From positions 1 through 23,414 of the forward strand of contig DAOUMU010000244.1 in the NCBI GenBank assembly GCA_034409055.1: 23,414 nt of DNA, in the 5' to 3' direction. The notes beneath the pieces were generated by a model. It did no database searches and had not been told where the DNA came from. It saw only the letters and a program-made list of their open reading frames with translations. Source of the stretch: DAOUMU01 sp034409055 (GTDB lineage: Bacteria > Chloroflexota > Anaerolineae > 4572-78 > J111). Every line of letters begins with the position of its first letter. Within the stretch, counting starts at the first letter, position 1. Shown in pieces: positions 16,408 through 23,267 of the stretch. The position numbers were made by a program, and so were the translations under genes.

Positions 16408-17613
16408 TTACCCCGTTTCTTTAATCACCTCTCTATAGACAGTTTCTAGTTTCTCCGCAACCGCGTTCCAATCGTGATGAGTTTCCACATAACGCCGGCC
16501 GGCCTGGCCAATGCGCCGGCGCAGCGTGTCATCGCTCAATAGGGTTAATACCCCCTTGGCCAGGGCTTGAGAGGTGCCGGCAGCCAATACCTCTTGTCCA
16601 TTCTGTACTTGAAGGGCTGTGAGAGCTTGGGGTGTGCTCACCACAGGGGTGGCCATAGCCATTGCTTCCAGCACTTTAAATTGCATACCTGCGCCGTAAC
16701 GCATAGGGGCTATGGCTACTGTAGCTTCAGCCAAATAAGGACGCAGGTCAGGCACCGTGCCCGTAACCACTATACGTTGATCGGCTGCTAGCTTTAACAG
16801 TTCAGGCGGTGGGTCTTTGCCGACAATGGCCAGCCGGACATTTGGTAGTTGTTGCCAGATGAGGGGCATAACTTGAGTAGCCAGATCCAGGGCCGCGGCT
16901 GTGTTAGAGTGATAACTCATCTTGCCGGTAAAGATAAGAGTGGCCGGGTCACGAGGCGTATCTAGGGGGCTGAAATAGTCCAAGTCAACCCCAATAGGCA
17001 CTATTACCAACCGACTGTCAACATCCGGCGCGCTTGAGAGTTCGACCAGGGTAGCTTTGTCCCTGGGTGAGGTGACAAGCACGCGCGGGTAACGTTCCAG
17101 CAGTTGGCCTTCGAAGCGACGCGTTCGGACCAGGTCCAACCTGGCCAGCAGCCGGCTCCGCCAGGTGGGGCCGGATTGGCATACATGCTCAAAGAGTAAT
17201 GAAATCGAGTCTACTGAGTCAAACACGGTGGGGATACCGTTTATGGCCCGGCTAAGCTCGGCACCGCGCAGGTGCTCTACATGGGCCACATCAAAGTTTG
17301 ATTTGGCCTGTGTCTGCCGGATTAAATCAGCCATAGCCGGCGAACGCGAATAAGCTGCTTGAAATGGGGTCTGGCCGGGCAGTGCCCACAACCCGTTCCA
17401 TAATATTCGCCCACGAGGTAATGACACTGTTTGCACATGCTGGCACCAGTTGCGTAGCGTAGTAAGGCCACTGGTGTCCTCACCAGGGGGTTCCAGTGCC
17501 AAGAGTGTGATTTGGTGGCCCCTCCGGGCCAGAGTCTTGATAAAATTATAAGATCGGGCCCGGATTAGAGAGGGTAGGTAAGGAGTAATAAAGAGTATCC
17601 GTAATGGTTCCAT
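16408..17613 (-). CDS. GT4 glycosyltransferase (GT-B fold)
   Basis: A 401-residue family 4 glycosyltransferase, probably a cytoplasmic or peripheral enzyme extending a polysaccharide. The N-terminal RILFITPYLPSLIRARSYNF (5-24) is typical of the sugar transferases found with exopolysaccharide and PEP-CTERM loci (TIGR03087-like). The acceptor-domain motif HVEHLRGAEL lies at about 111-120. The C-terminal nucleotide-sugar domain shows GKMSYHSN (230-237), VGKDPPPELL, and YGAGMQFKVLEAMAMATPVV (306-325) with the family Lys and Glu. GAGGGA lies 7 bases upstream of the ATG on the minus strand. It is divergent from galE across a 227-base region and convergent with the propeller gene. Donor and acceptor sugars cannot be told from sequence. 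Confidence 0.87.
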   Translation of the reverse strand: MEPLRILFITPYLPSLIRARSYNFIKTLARRGHQITLLALEPPGEDTSGLTTLRNWCQHVQTVSLPRGRILWNGLWALPGQTPFQAAYSRSPAMADLIRQTQAKSNFDVAHVEHLRGAELSRAINGIPTVFDSVDSISLLFEHVCQSGPTWRSRLLARLDLVRTRRFEGQLLERYPRVLVTSPRDKATLVELSSAPDVDSRLVIVPIGVDLDYFSPLDTPRDPATLIFTGKMSYHSNTAAALDLATQVMPLIWQQLPNVRLAIVGKDPPPELLKLAADQRIVVTGTVPDLRPYLAEATVAIAPMRYGAGMQFKVLEAMAMATPVVSTPQALTALQVQNGQEVLAAGTSQALAKGVLTLLSDDTLRRRIGQAGRRYVETHHDWNAVAEKLETVYREVIKETG

Positions 17614-17694
17614 ATTTATTCCCTCTTGGTCAATATATAAGTTAGGTCCATTTGCCCTGTCGGTACTAATTCCAATATAATTTGTGACAATCTA

Positions 17695-17807
17695 GTATCC
17701 TCTCCAAAAGTAAGGGCGAGGCAAGTCGGATTGGTGGTAGTCGAAACAAACAAACTATGCTCCGACTTGCCTCGCCCCTACGCTACCCACAAATTTGAAG
17801 AGGATAC
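17695..17807. repeat. 113-bp palindromic MITE-like element
   Basis: Outer 9-bp arms GTATCCTCT (17695-17703) and AGAGGATAC (17799-17807) are perfect inverted repeats. Inner arms GGGCGAGGCAAGTCGGA (17714-17730) and its exact complement (17761-17777) give 17 perfect pairs around a 30-base loop. The element sits between divergent GT4 and galE and has no coding capacity. It could be a miniature inverted-repeat element, a REP-type repeat or a structured RNA. No clear target-site duplication is seen. Confidence 0.7.
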
Positions 17808-17840
17808 ACAATCTACTTCAGCTTAAGGAGAAAACTACTC

Positions 17841-18818
17841 ATGAAAATTCTGGTCACTGGTGGTGCTGGCTACATTGGTAGCATCGTCATCGAGCAACTG
17901 GTCGAAGCTGGCGAGTCGGTCGTCGTTTTCGATAACCTCTATCAAGGCCATCGAGAGGCCGTTCATCCCGAGGCAATCTTTGTTGAGGGAGATCTGACAG
18001 ACCGAACGGCCGTGGATGCTCTGTTCGGTCAGCATCAACCGGAGGCAATTATGCATTTTGCCTCCCATACGCTGGTTGGCGAGTCAATGGAAAACCCGTT
18101 CCGCTACCTGGGTGAGAATGTTACCAATGGTCTCAACCTGCTCCAAAGAGCCGTAGAACACGGTGTTCGTCGTTTTATCCTTTCTTCTACCGCCAATCTC
18201 TTTGACGACCCAGAGCGTATGCCCATTGACGAGATGGAACGCATTGTGCCGGGCAGTCCCTATGGCGAGTCAAAGTACATTTTGGAACGTATGCTCTACT
18301 GGCTTGATCGAATTTACAGTTTTCGTTATGCTGCCTTGCGTTATTTTAACGCTGCTGGAGCTTCTGTCGAGCGTGGCGAAGACCACCATCCAGAACTACA
18401 CCTCATTCCTATTGTGCTACAAGTGGCTCTGGGCCAGCGAGAAAAGGTGATGATTTTCGGTGATGATTATCCCACCCGTGATGGTACTTGTGTACGTGAC
18501 TACATCCACGTACTTGACCTGGCCCAGGCTCATATCCTGGCCCTATATGCCCTTGACCAGGGCAGCCGGGTGTATAATCTGGGAAATGGCCAGGGGTTTA
18601 CCGTACGAGAGGTCATTGAGACAGCGCGTGAAGTTACTGGCCATCCTATCCCGGCTGAAGTTACAGCGCGTCGTCCCGGCGACCCGGCCGTTCTCATTGC
18701 CAGCAGCGACAAAATTCGGCGCGAGTTAGACTGGCAGCCCAAATACCCCAACCTGCGAGACATTATTGAAAGCGCCTGGAAATGGCATCAGTCTCATCCC
18801 AATGGATATAGCGATTAA
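17841..18818 (+). CDS. galE: UDP-glucose/UDP-GlcNAc 4-epimerase
   Basis: A 325-residue extended short-chain dehydrogenase. GGAGYIG (7-13) binds NAD, Y141-GES-K145 plus S115-S116-T117 make the catalytic set, and HFASHTLVGESMENP (72-86) and LRYFNAAGA are typical of GalE. It interconverts UDP-Glc and UDP-Gal. The residue matching E. coli Tyr299, which restricts the pocket, appears to be Leu (DPAVLIASSDK), as in Bacillus-type enzymes that also accept UDP-GlcNAc, so broader specificity is likely. The usual TVYG stretch after the catalytic Ser is replaced by NLFDDPERMP. AAGGAG (17825-17830) is 10 bases from ATG 17841. It is convergent with the next gene, sharing TTAA at the stops. Confidence 0.92.
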   Translation: MKILVTGGAGYIGSIVIEQLVEAGESVVVFDNLYQGHREAVHPEAIFVEGDLTDRTAVDALFGQHQPEAIMHFASHTLVGESMENPFRYLGENVTNGLNLLQRAVEHGVRRFILSSTANLFDDPERMPIDEMERIVPGSPYGESKYILERMLYWLDRIYSFRYAALRYFNAAGASVERGEDHHPELHLIPIVLQVALGQREKVMIFGDDYPTRDGTCVRDYIHVLDLAQAHILALYALDQGSRVYNLGNGQGFTVREVIETAREVTGHPIPAEVTARRPGDPAVLIASSDKIRRELDWQPKYPNLRDIIESAWKWHQSHPNGYSD

Positions 18819-19804
18819 TTGATTTTAACATTGACCAGACGTTTACGGATAATGTTTTGAATGGCGACTGCCAGGCGTAGCGCGTTAAGACCATCCCTGG
18901 CCGGAACCGTTGGCGGTTTATTTTCCACAATAGAACGTACAAACTGCTGCAGCTCTAAAAAGAGGGGTTCGAAGATTGGCACGTGGATACGCTCGACAAT
19001 ACTCTCCTGCCGATATTTGACCCCTCTAGGGCTGTGGTTCAAATATTCCCCTGTGGTGCGCCGATGCACTGCAATATTTTTATCGAGCAAGTCGCATTCC
19101 AGATAGGCTTCTCGGGCTGTCACCTCGATCGACCTGATCTTCTGTTCGGTCACTCGGGAGGCTGTCAGGGTTAGCAGGGGGCCCGACTCAAAGCACAGAT
19201 GAGCGACCGCATGGTCGATAGCGCCGTTCATAGAGGTTGTCAACCCATCCGCGTTCACTGAACTGGGTTCTTGCCCGATCAGATCTAACATCAGGTCAAG
19301 GTCATGGATCATCAGATCCAGGATCACATCTACGTCTGTGTTACTGGCCTCGTAAGCACTGAGCCGACGTAGGTTGACAGCCAATATCGTCATACCTTCC
19401 AACACATTCTTTAACTCAAGATAGGCCGGATTGAAGCGTTCGATGTGCCCCACTTGTACAATCAAACCACTGGCTTCGGCCGCCTCAGTCAGTTTCTCTG
19501 CCTGTTCCAGGGTTTCGGCAATTGGCTTTTCGACGAGTACGTGCACATTTTGGGTCAGGCAACGCATCGCCAGATCAAAATGGGAGGGGGTTGGTGTGAC
19601 CAAACTGGCGGCATCAACGTGTTTCAGTAGATCATCTATCTGCTCGTAAAAAGGTGCATCATATTGCCGGGCGACTTGATATCCAAGCTCTGGAACAGTA
19701 TCACAAATGCCGGCTAATTGTACACGACGTAGGCCGGAATAGACACGACAGTGTCGTTTGCCCATTGCGCCCACGCCAATGACACCTACTTTTACCTGAT
19801 TCAT
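18815..19804 (-). CDS. Gfo/Idh/MocA family NAD(P)-dependent sugar dehydrogenase
   Basis: A 329-residue oxidoreductase, probably acting on a nucleotide sugar in the cytoplasm. It has a Rossmann motif GVGAMG (10-15), the family EKP (92-94) whose Lys is catalytic, and D163-LMI-H167 in the second domain. GHIERFNPAY (119-128) is shared with UDP-GlcNAc 3-dehydrogenases of the WlbA/GnnA group, so oxidation of a UDP-N-acetylhexosamine at C3 is a reasonable guess. No partner aminotransferase of the GnnB/WlbC type is adjacent. The stop codon overlaps that of galE. Upstream on the minus strand, AGAGGAAAGG precedes the ATG by 13 bases, and a triple 11-bp repeat promoter lies about 113 bases before the start. 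Confidence 0.85.
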   Translation of the reverse strand: MNQVKVGVIGVGAMGKRHCRVYSGLRRVQLAGICDTVPELGYQVARQYDAPFYEQIDDLLKHVDAASLVTPTPSHFDLAMRCLTQNVHVLVEKPIAETLEQAEKLTEAAEASGLIVQVGHIERFNPAYLELKNVLEGMTILAVNLRRLSAYEASNTDVDVILDLMIHDLDLMLDLIGQEPSSVNADGLTTSMNGAIDHAVAHLCFESGPLLTLTASRVTEQKIRSIEVTAREAYLECDLLDKNIAVHRRTTGEYLNHSPRGVKYRQESIVERIHVPIFEPLFLELQQFVRSIVENKPPTVPARDGLNALRLAVAIQNIIRKRLVNVKIN

Positions 19805-19917
19805 TGAACTTTTTGTACCTTTCCTCTAACGATTGTTTTTCCAAGGGCTTAAGTGTGGGAGATGGTGTTTACTATCAATATAGTACAGTATCCGGTGTTT
19901 AATTGTAGAGCTATTTC

Positions 19918-19967
19918 ATTGTAAAGCCATATGAGTAAAATTAGAAAAAAGTTAGAAGATATTAGCA
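19918..19967 (-). promoter_or_regulatory. Triple 11-bp repeat promoter before the sugar dehydrogenase
   Basis: Read on the minus strand, CTAAT, CTAAC and CTAAT begin at 19965, 19954 and 19943, exactly 11 bases apart, embedded in T-rich spacers. TACAAT (19923-19918), a good -10 box, begins 20 bases after the third unit starts, as in the promoters at 2638-2703 (21) and 10093-10158 (22). No -35 box is needed if a regulator binds the repeats. Outside the repeat core the sequence differs from the other two copies, so the pattern is probably functional, not just copied. From the -10 to the gene's ATG there are 113 bases. Confidence 0.6.
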
Positions 19968-20025
19968 AAATATATATGCTGATGAAATGATTCAACGTCT
20001 CTTGCCCGAGGGATGAGGATAGGGC

Positions 20026-20985
20026 TTAGAGCGTGTCGGAGCTGTTTTTTCCTTCAAAACCAACGGCTTCATTAACCACGTACAGTGGACGATGCTTGAC
20101 TTCATCATAGATACGGCCCAGGTACTCGCCAATGATACCCAGTGAGATCAACTGTATTCCCCCCAAAAACAGGACCATGACCAGGGTCGTGGCCTGGCCG
20201 AAGAAGGCCTGGTTGCCGTAGAGGCGAGCTATAATGACACCCACCACGCCTAATCCGCTTAACGCAGCTATGATAAAGCCCAAATAAGTGGCCAGTTGGA
20301 GGGGGAAATAGCTGAAGCCGGTAATCGCATCACTGGCAAATTTTATCATGCGGCGTAACGGGTATTTTGTTTCACCGGCAAAACGCTCCTCACGAGTGTA
20401 ATAGACGCCGGTTTGCTTAAAACCGACCCAACTGGTCATACCCCGAATAAAGCGATGCCGCTCCTTCATCTGTTTTATCGTATCTACCACTGTGCGGTCC
20501 ATCAGGCGGAAGTCGCCGGTATCCAGTGGAATATTTACGTCCGTGATGCGGTAGATAAGCCGATAAAAAAGTTTGGCAGTCGTAAGCTTGAACCAGTTTT
20601 CGCCCTTGCGTTCGGTACGCACCGCATAAACAACCTTATACCCCTCTTTCCACTTTTCGATCATCTCTAAAATTAGCTCCGGGGGATCTTGCAAATCTGC
20701 ATCAATTATGATCACAGCCTCTCCCAGAGAGTAATCTATACCAGCCGTGACCGCAATTTGGTGGCCAAAGTTACGGGTAAAATTTATGTAGTGAACCCTG
20801 GGGTCAGCAGCGTGCAGTTCGCGCATAAGCTCTAGGGTACGGTCGATACTGCCATCGTTTGTCAGCACCAATTCCCAGGTTTCGCTCGTTTGTTCCATTA
20901 CTTCCTTAAGCCGGCGGTAGAGTTCGGGTAGATTTCCTTCCTCGTTATAACAAGGGGCTACAATTGAATAACGGATTTTAGACAT
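20026..20985 (-). CDS. GT2 polyprenyl-phosphate glycosyltransferase (GtrB/CsbB-like)
   Basis: A 319-residue GT2 of the GtrB/YkcC/CsbB group, which usually makes undecaprenyl-phosphate-glucose or a related lipid-linked sugar. Motifs: VAPCYNEEGNL (9-19), TNDGS (42-46), NFGHQIAVTAGID (72-84), metal-binding DAD at 95-97 then LQDPP, GDFRLMDR, ERHRFIRGM and GETKYPLRRM. Two C-terminal membrane segments end in IGEYLGRIYDEVKHRPLY. It is the most canonical of the three GT2 enzymes here and differs clearly from the other two, so each probably handles a different sugar. AGGAG lies 11 bases upstream of the ATG on the minus strand. It has its own promoter and no 11-bp repeat element, unlike the other two GT2 genes. 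Confidence 0.9.
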   Translation of the reverse strand: MSKIRYSIVAPCYNEEGNLPELYRRLKEVMEQTSETWELVLTNDGSIDRTLELMRELHAADPRVHYINFTRNFGHQIAVTAGIDYSLGEAVIIIDADLQDPPELILEMIEKWKEGYKVVYAVRTERKGENWFKLTTAKLFYRLIYRITDVNIPLDTGDFRLMDRTVVDTIKQMKERHRFIRGMTSWVGFKQTGVYYTREERFAGETKYPLRRMIKFASDAITGFSYFPLQLATYLGFIIAALSGLGVVGVIIARLYGNQAFFGQATTLVMVLFLGGIQLISLGIIGEYLGRIYDEVKHRPLYVVNEAVGFEGKNSSDTL

Positions 20986-21013
20986 GGACGGTAATTCTCC
21001 TGATTTCTGTTTT

Positions 21014-21046
21014 ATTATATACGCTGAACGGAGGTGAGTGTCACCT
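21014..21046 (-). promoter_or_regulatory. Promoter of the GtrB-like gene with overlapping palindrome
   Basis: On the minus strand GTGACA (21044-21039) and TATATA (21021-21016) are 17 bases apart; a perfect TATAAT overlaps at 21019-21014. The gene starts at 20985, leaving a leader of about 20 bases. The perfect palindrome AGGTGA-GTG-TCACCT (21032-21046) covers the -35 box and could be a repressor operator. Confidence 0.5.
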
Positions 21047-21061
21047 TGATCTTTTACCGGT

Positions 21062-21112
21062 TACGATTTTGGATTTACGATTATTCAGACTAATCGTCAA
21101 TCGTCAATCGTA
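21062..21112. repeat. 51-bp nested imperfect palindrome between divergent genes
   Basis: TACGATT (21062-21068) pairs with AATCGTA (21106-21112). Inside, ATTTACGATT (21073-21082) pairs with AATCGTCAAT (21092-21101) with one mismatch around a 9-base loop. The two stems are separated by matching 4-base internal loops. The repeated unit is an ATTKACGATT-type word. It is probably a REP-like repeat or hairpin; no T-run follows. Confidence 0.5.
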
Positions 21113-21199
21113 TGGTGATTGTAAGTTAAACCCAAAGCAATGTCAAAACCTTTTCAAAAGGGTACGCCAGACGAAGGCGGCAGCAAGCGTTGGAGAGAA

Positions 21200-21228
21200 T
21201 TGACAGTTAGAGCAATGACGATTAATCT
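21200..21228 (+). promoter_or_regulatory. Possible promoter of the DUF1444 gene
   Basis: A perfect TTGACA (21200-21205) is followed after 17 bases by TAATCT (21223-21228), which keeps the three most conserved -10 positions. Transcription would begin near 21235, about 22 bases before ATG 21257 and upstream of its AGAGGT. This supports the shorter reading of that gene. Confidence 0.4.
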
Positions 21229-21256
21229 GTATTTACCAGACTGTAGAGGTAATATT

Positions 21257-22072
21257 ATGAGCAAATTGCTTAACCTGAACTCCTTCGCAGCACGCATCGA
21301 GGCTGCCACGCGGCAGGCCAGCTTTACCGTTGCTAAACGCGAAGGGGCCGATTTGTACGTTCTCCTGCACGGCGACCAGCCGCTGCGCTGCAACTTGGAC
21401 CAGATTTACCAGGCCTATCGTTCTTCTCCCCACCGCCTGGATGACATTGTGCAGGCACACCTGGAAGCACTTCGCCGTGTGCCTCCACCCCCACCACCGC
21501 CGACCGAAAAAGAGGCTGCCGAGTCCTTGTTGCCGATACTCAATCAGGCTCGATGGCTCAAACGAGCGCAGCGGAAAGATGTTCTACCGTTGGCGCACCG
21601 GCCTTTTGTGGCCGGGTTAGTCGTCACTTATGTGTTTGACCTCCCCGACTACTGCACTTACGTAAACAGGGATATGTTGTCCAAGATGACAGACCAACCA
21701 GAGATCACGTTTGACACAACCCACGAATACGCGCTGGAAAACCTGCGCCGACGCACAACGAGTCGGAGCTACAAGACACACGGGCTGCACGACAAAACGA
21801 TGATTACGTGCGAGACCGGTGATGGATACGCGGCCACGCGCATTCTGCTGTCCGACCTGATGGCAATATGGGCCGCACGCATCCCCGGTCGAATGTTAAT
21901 CGGTGTCCCCAATCGTGATTTTTTGATTGCCTTTAGTGACCGGGATCAAGCTCACGTAACCGCCATCGCTAAACAAGTGCGCCGCGACGCCAGGCAGCGT
22001 GATCATCCGCTGTGTGCCGGCTTGCTCATCTGGCAGGATGGAAAAATAAGAGAGTATCGTCCTAAACACTGA
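21257..22072 (+). CDS. DUF1444 (YtpQ-like) family protein
   Basis: A 271-residue soluble protein that appears to belong to DUF1444, whose founding member is Bacillus YtpQ; the function is not known. There is no signal peptide or membrane segment. An N-terminal alpha/beta part (SFTVAKREGADLYVLLHG) and a polyproline run of seven lead into a C-terminal half with VTYVFDLPDYCTYVN, then EITFDTTHEYALENL and GVPNRDFLIAFSD, consistent with the family's layout. AGAGGT (21245-21250) is 6 bases from ATG 21257. An in-frame ATG at 21140 would add 39 unconserved residues running across the TTGACA promoter-like sequence, so it is rejected. It is divergent from the GtrB-like gene and followed by an independently promoted peptidase. 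Confidence 0.7.
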   Translation: MSKLLNLNSFAARIEAATRQASFTVAKREGADLYVLLHGDQPLRCNLDQIYQAYRSSPHRLDDIVQAHLEALRRVPPPPPPPTEKEAAESLLPILNQARWLKRAQRKDVLPLAHRPFVAGLVVTYVFDLPDYCTYVNRDMLSKMTDQPEITFDTTHEYALENLRRRTTSRSYKTHGLHDKTMITCETGDGYAATRILLSDLMAIWAARIPGRMLIGVPNRDFLIAFSDRDQAHVTAIAKQVRRDARQRDHPLCAGLLIWQDGKIREYRPKH

Positions 22073-22107
22073 ATTCGTTTGAAGCATTCTTGATTGTGTG
22101 CTACTTG

Positions 22108-22136
22108 TTGACTCCTTATCTACCTGCGTCTATAAT
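22108..22136 (+). promoter_or_regulatory. Sigma70-type promoter of the M42 peptidase gene
   Basis: TTGACT (22108-22113) and TATAAT (22131-22136) are 17 bases apart, close to the sigma70 consensus and the best such promoter in the window. Transcription would start near 22143, giving a leader of about 33 bases that contains AAGG (22164-22167) before ATG 22176. Confidence 0.7.
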
Positions 22137-22175
22137 CGGGCAAGTTTGAAATATACCCTATGTAAGGCACCATCT

Positions 22176-23267
22176 ATGACCGAAAAAAAGTCCAATGAAT
22201 CGGGCAGATCAACTATCGAACTGATTAAACGCCTCTCCCTGGCTATTGGCGTAACCGGCTATACCGGCCCGAACGCCATCCACGAAGTAATTACGACCGA
22301 GATGACCCCTTACGTTGACCGGGTTGAACGAGACAGAATCGGCAGCGTGGTTGGTATTAAAGAGGGACAGCAGCGGGTGTCTGAGGGCCAACCACGGCGT
22401 AGAATTATGTTGGCGGCACATCTGGATGAAATTGGGGCCATTGTGACGAAAATCGAGAAGGGGTTTCTGCGCTTCACTCAGGTCGGTGGTCTGGATGACC
22501 GGGTGCTGATGGGGCAGGAAGTCATCGTGCATAGCCGGCGAGACCTACCCGGCATCATCGGCTCGATCCCCCCACATCTGTTACCACCCGGCGAACCCAA
22601 CAACATCGTTGACCAGACAAAGATGCACATTGACGTGGGACTACCACCCCGGCAGGTGGAAAGACTGGTTCAGGTGGGTGATCTGATCTCCTTTGCCCGC
22701 AGCCCGGATGAACTACTGAACGGCCTGCTCAGCGGCAAAGCGATGGACAATCGTTCCTCGGTAGCGGCGATGCTTGTTTGCCTGCAAGAATTGAACAAAT
22801 TGCACCATCAGTGGGATGTATATGCCGTGGCTACGGCTGATGAGGAGTGGGGGCGTTTTGTCGGAGCCACGACCCAATCCTATGCTATTCGCCCCGATGT
22901 GGCTATTGTTATTGATGTGACCTTTGCTGATGTTGAGGAAATCGACGTAAAATTGGATGCAGGGCCAGTCATTACTGTGGGACCGAGCAACCATCCTATT
23001 ATTCGCGAGCGGTTATTAACGCTTTGCCAGGATCTGGAACTGAAATATCAAAGTGAAGTTTTGCCTAGTGGGGCTGGCACCGATGCCTACGCCGTCGAAA
23101 TAAGTCGGGAAGGTGTGCCGACCATCCTCATTTCTGTCCCCAGTCGTTATATGCATTCTCCGGTGGAAACCATTCACCCTAAAGACGTTGAACGCACCGG
23201 GCGTTTGATGGCTCACTTCATTGCCAGCCTGGATGAGACCTTTGTGGAGACGTTGATTCCCAAGTGA
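22176..23267 (+). CDS. M42 family metallo-aminopeptidase
   Basis: A 363-residue cytoplasmic dinuclear metal peptidase of family M42 (glutamyl aminopeptidase, deblocking aminopeptidase or FrvX-type), which removes N-terminal residues from peptides and forms large assemblies. All expected metal and catalytic residues are visible: H82 and D84 in AHLDE, D191 in MDNRSS, E223-E224 in ADEEWG, D247 in VIDVTFAD, and H327 in YMHSP. The length is normal for the family. The frame is open to 22098, but that extension covers the promoter, so ATG 22176 is chosen. M42 members are sometimes annotated as endoglucanases; nothing here supports that. It is probably housekeeping and unrelated to the glycan genes. 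Confidence 0.9.
   Translation: MTEKKSNESGRSTIELIKRLSLAIGVTGYTGPNAIHEVITTEMTPYVDRVERDRIGSVVGIKEGQQRVSEGQPRRRIMLAAHLDEIGAIVTKIEKGFLRFTQVGGLDDRVLMGQEVIVHSRRDLPGIIGSIPPHLLPPGEPNNIVDQTKMHIDVGLPPRQVERLVQVGDLISFARSPDELLNGLLSGKAMDNRSSVAAMLVCLQELNKLHHQWDVYAVATADEEWGRFVGATTQSYAIRPDVAIVIDVTFADVEEIDVKLDAGPVITVGPSNHPIIRERLLTLCQDLELKYQSEVLPSGAGTDAYAVEISREGVPTILISVPSRYMHSPVETIHPKDVERTGRLMAHFIASLDETFVETLIPK

Noticed and set aside
21140..21256. Longer start for the DUF1444 protein
   Set aside because: The 39 extra residues do not resemble the family, and they span a TTGACA promoter-like sequence. ATG 21257 has a well-placed ribosome-binding site.
22098..22175. Longer start for the M42 peptidase
   Set aside because: It would overlay a near-consensus TTGACT-17-TATAAT promoter; ATG 22176 follows that promoter.
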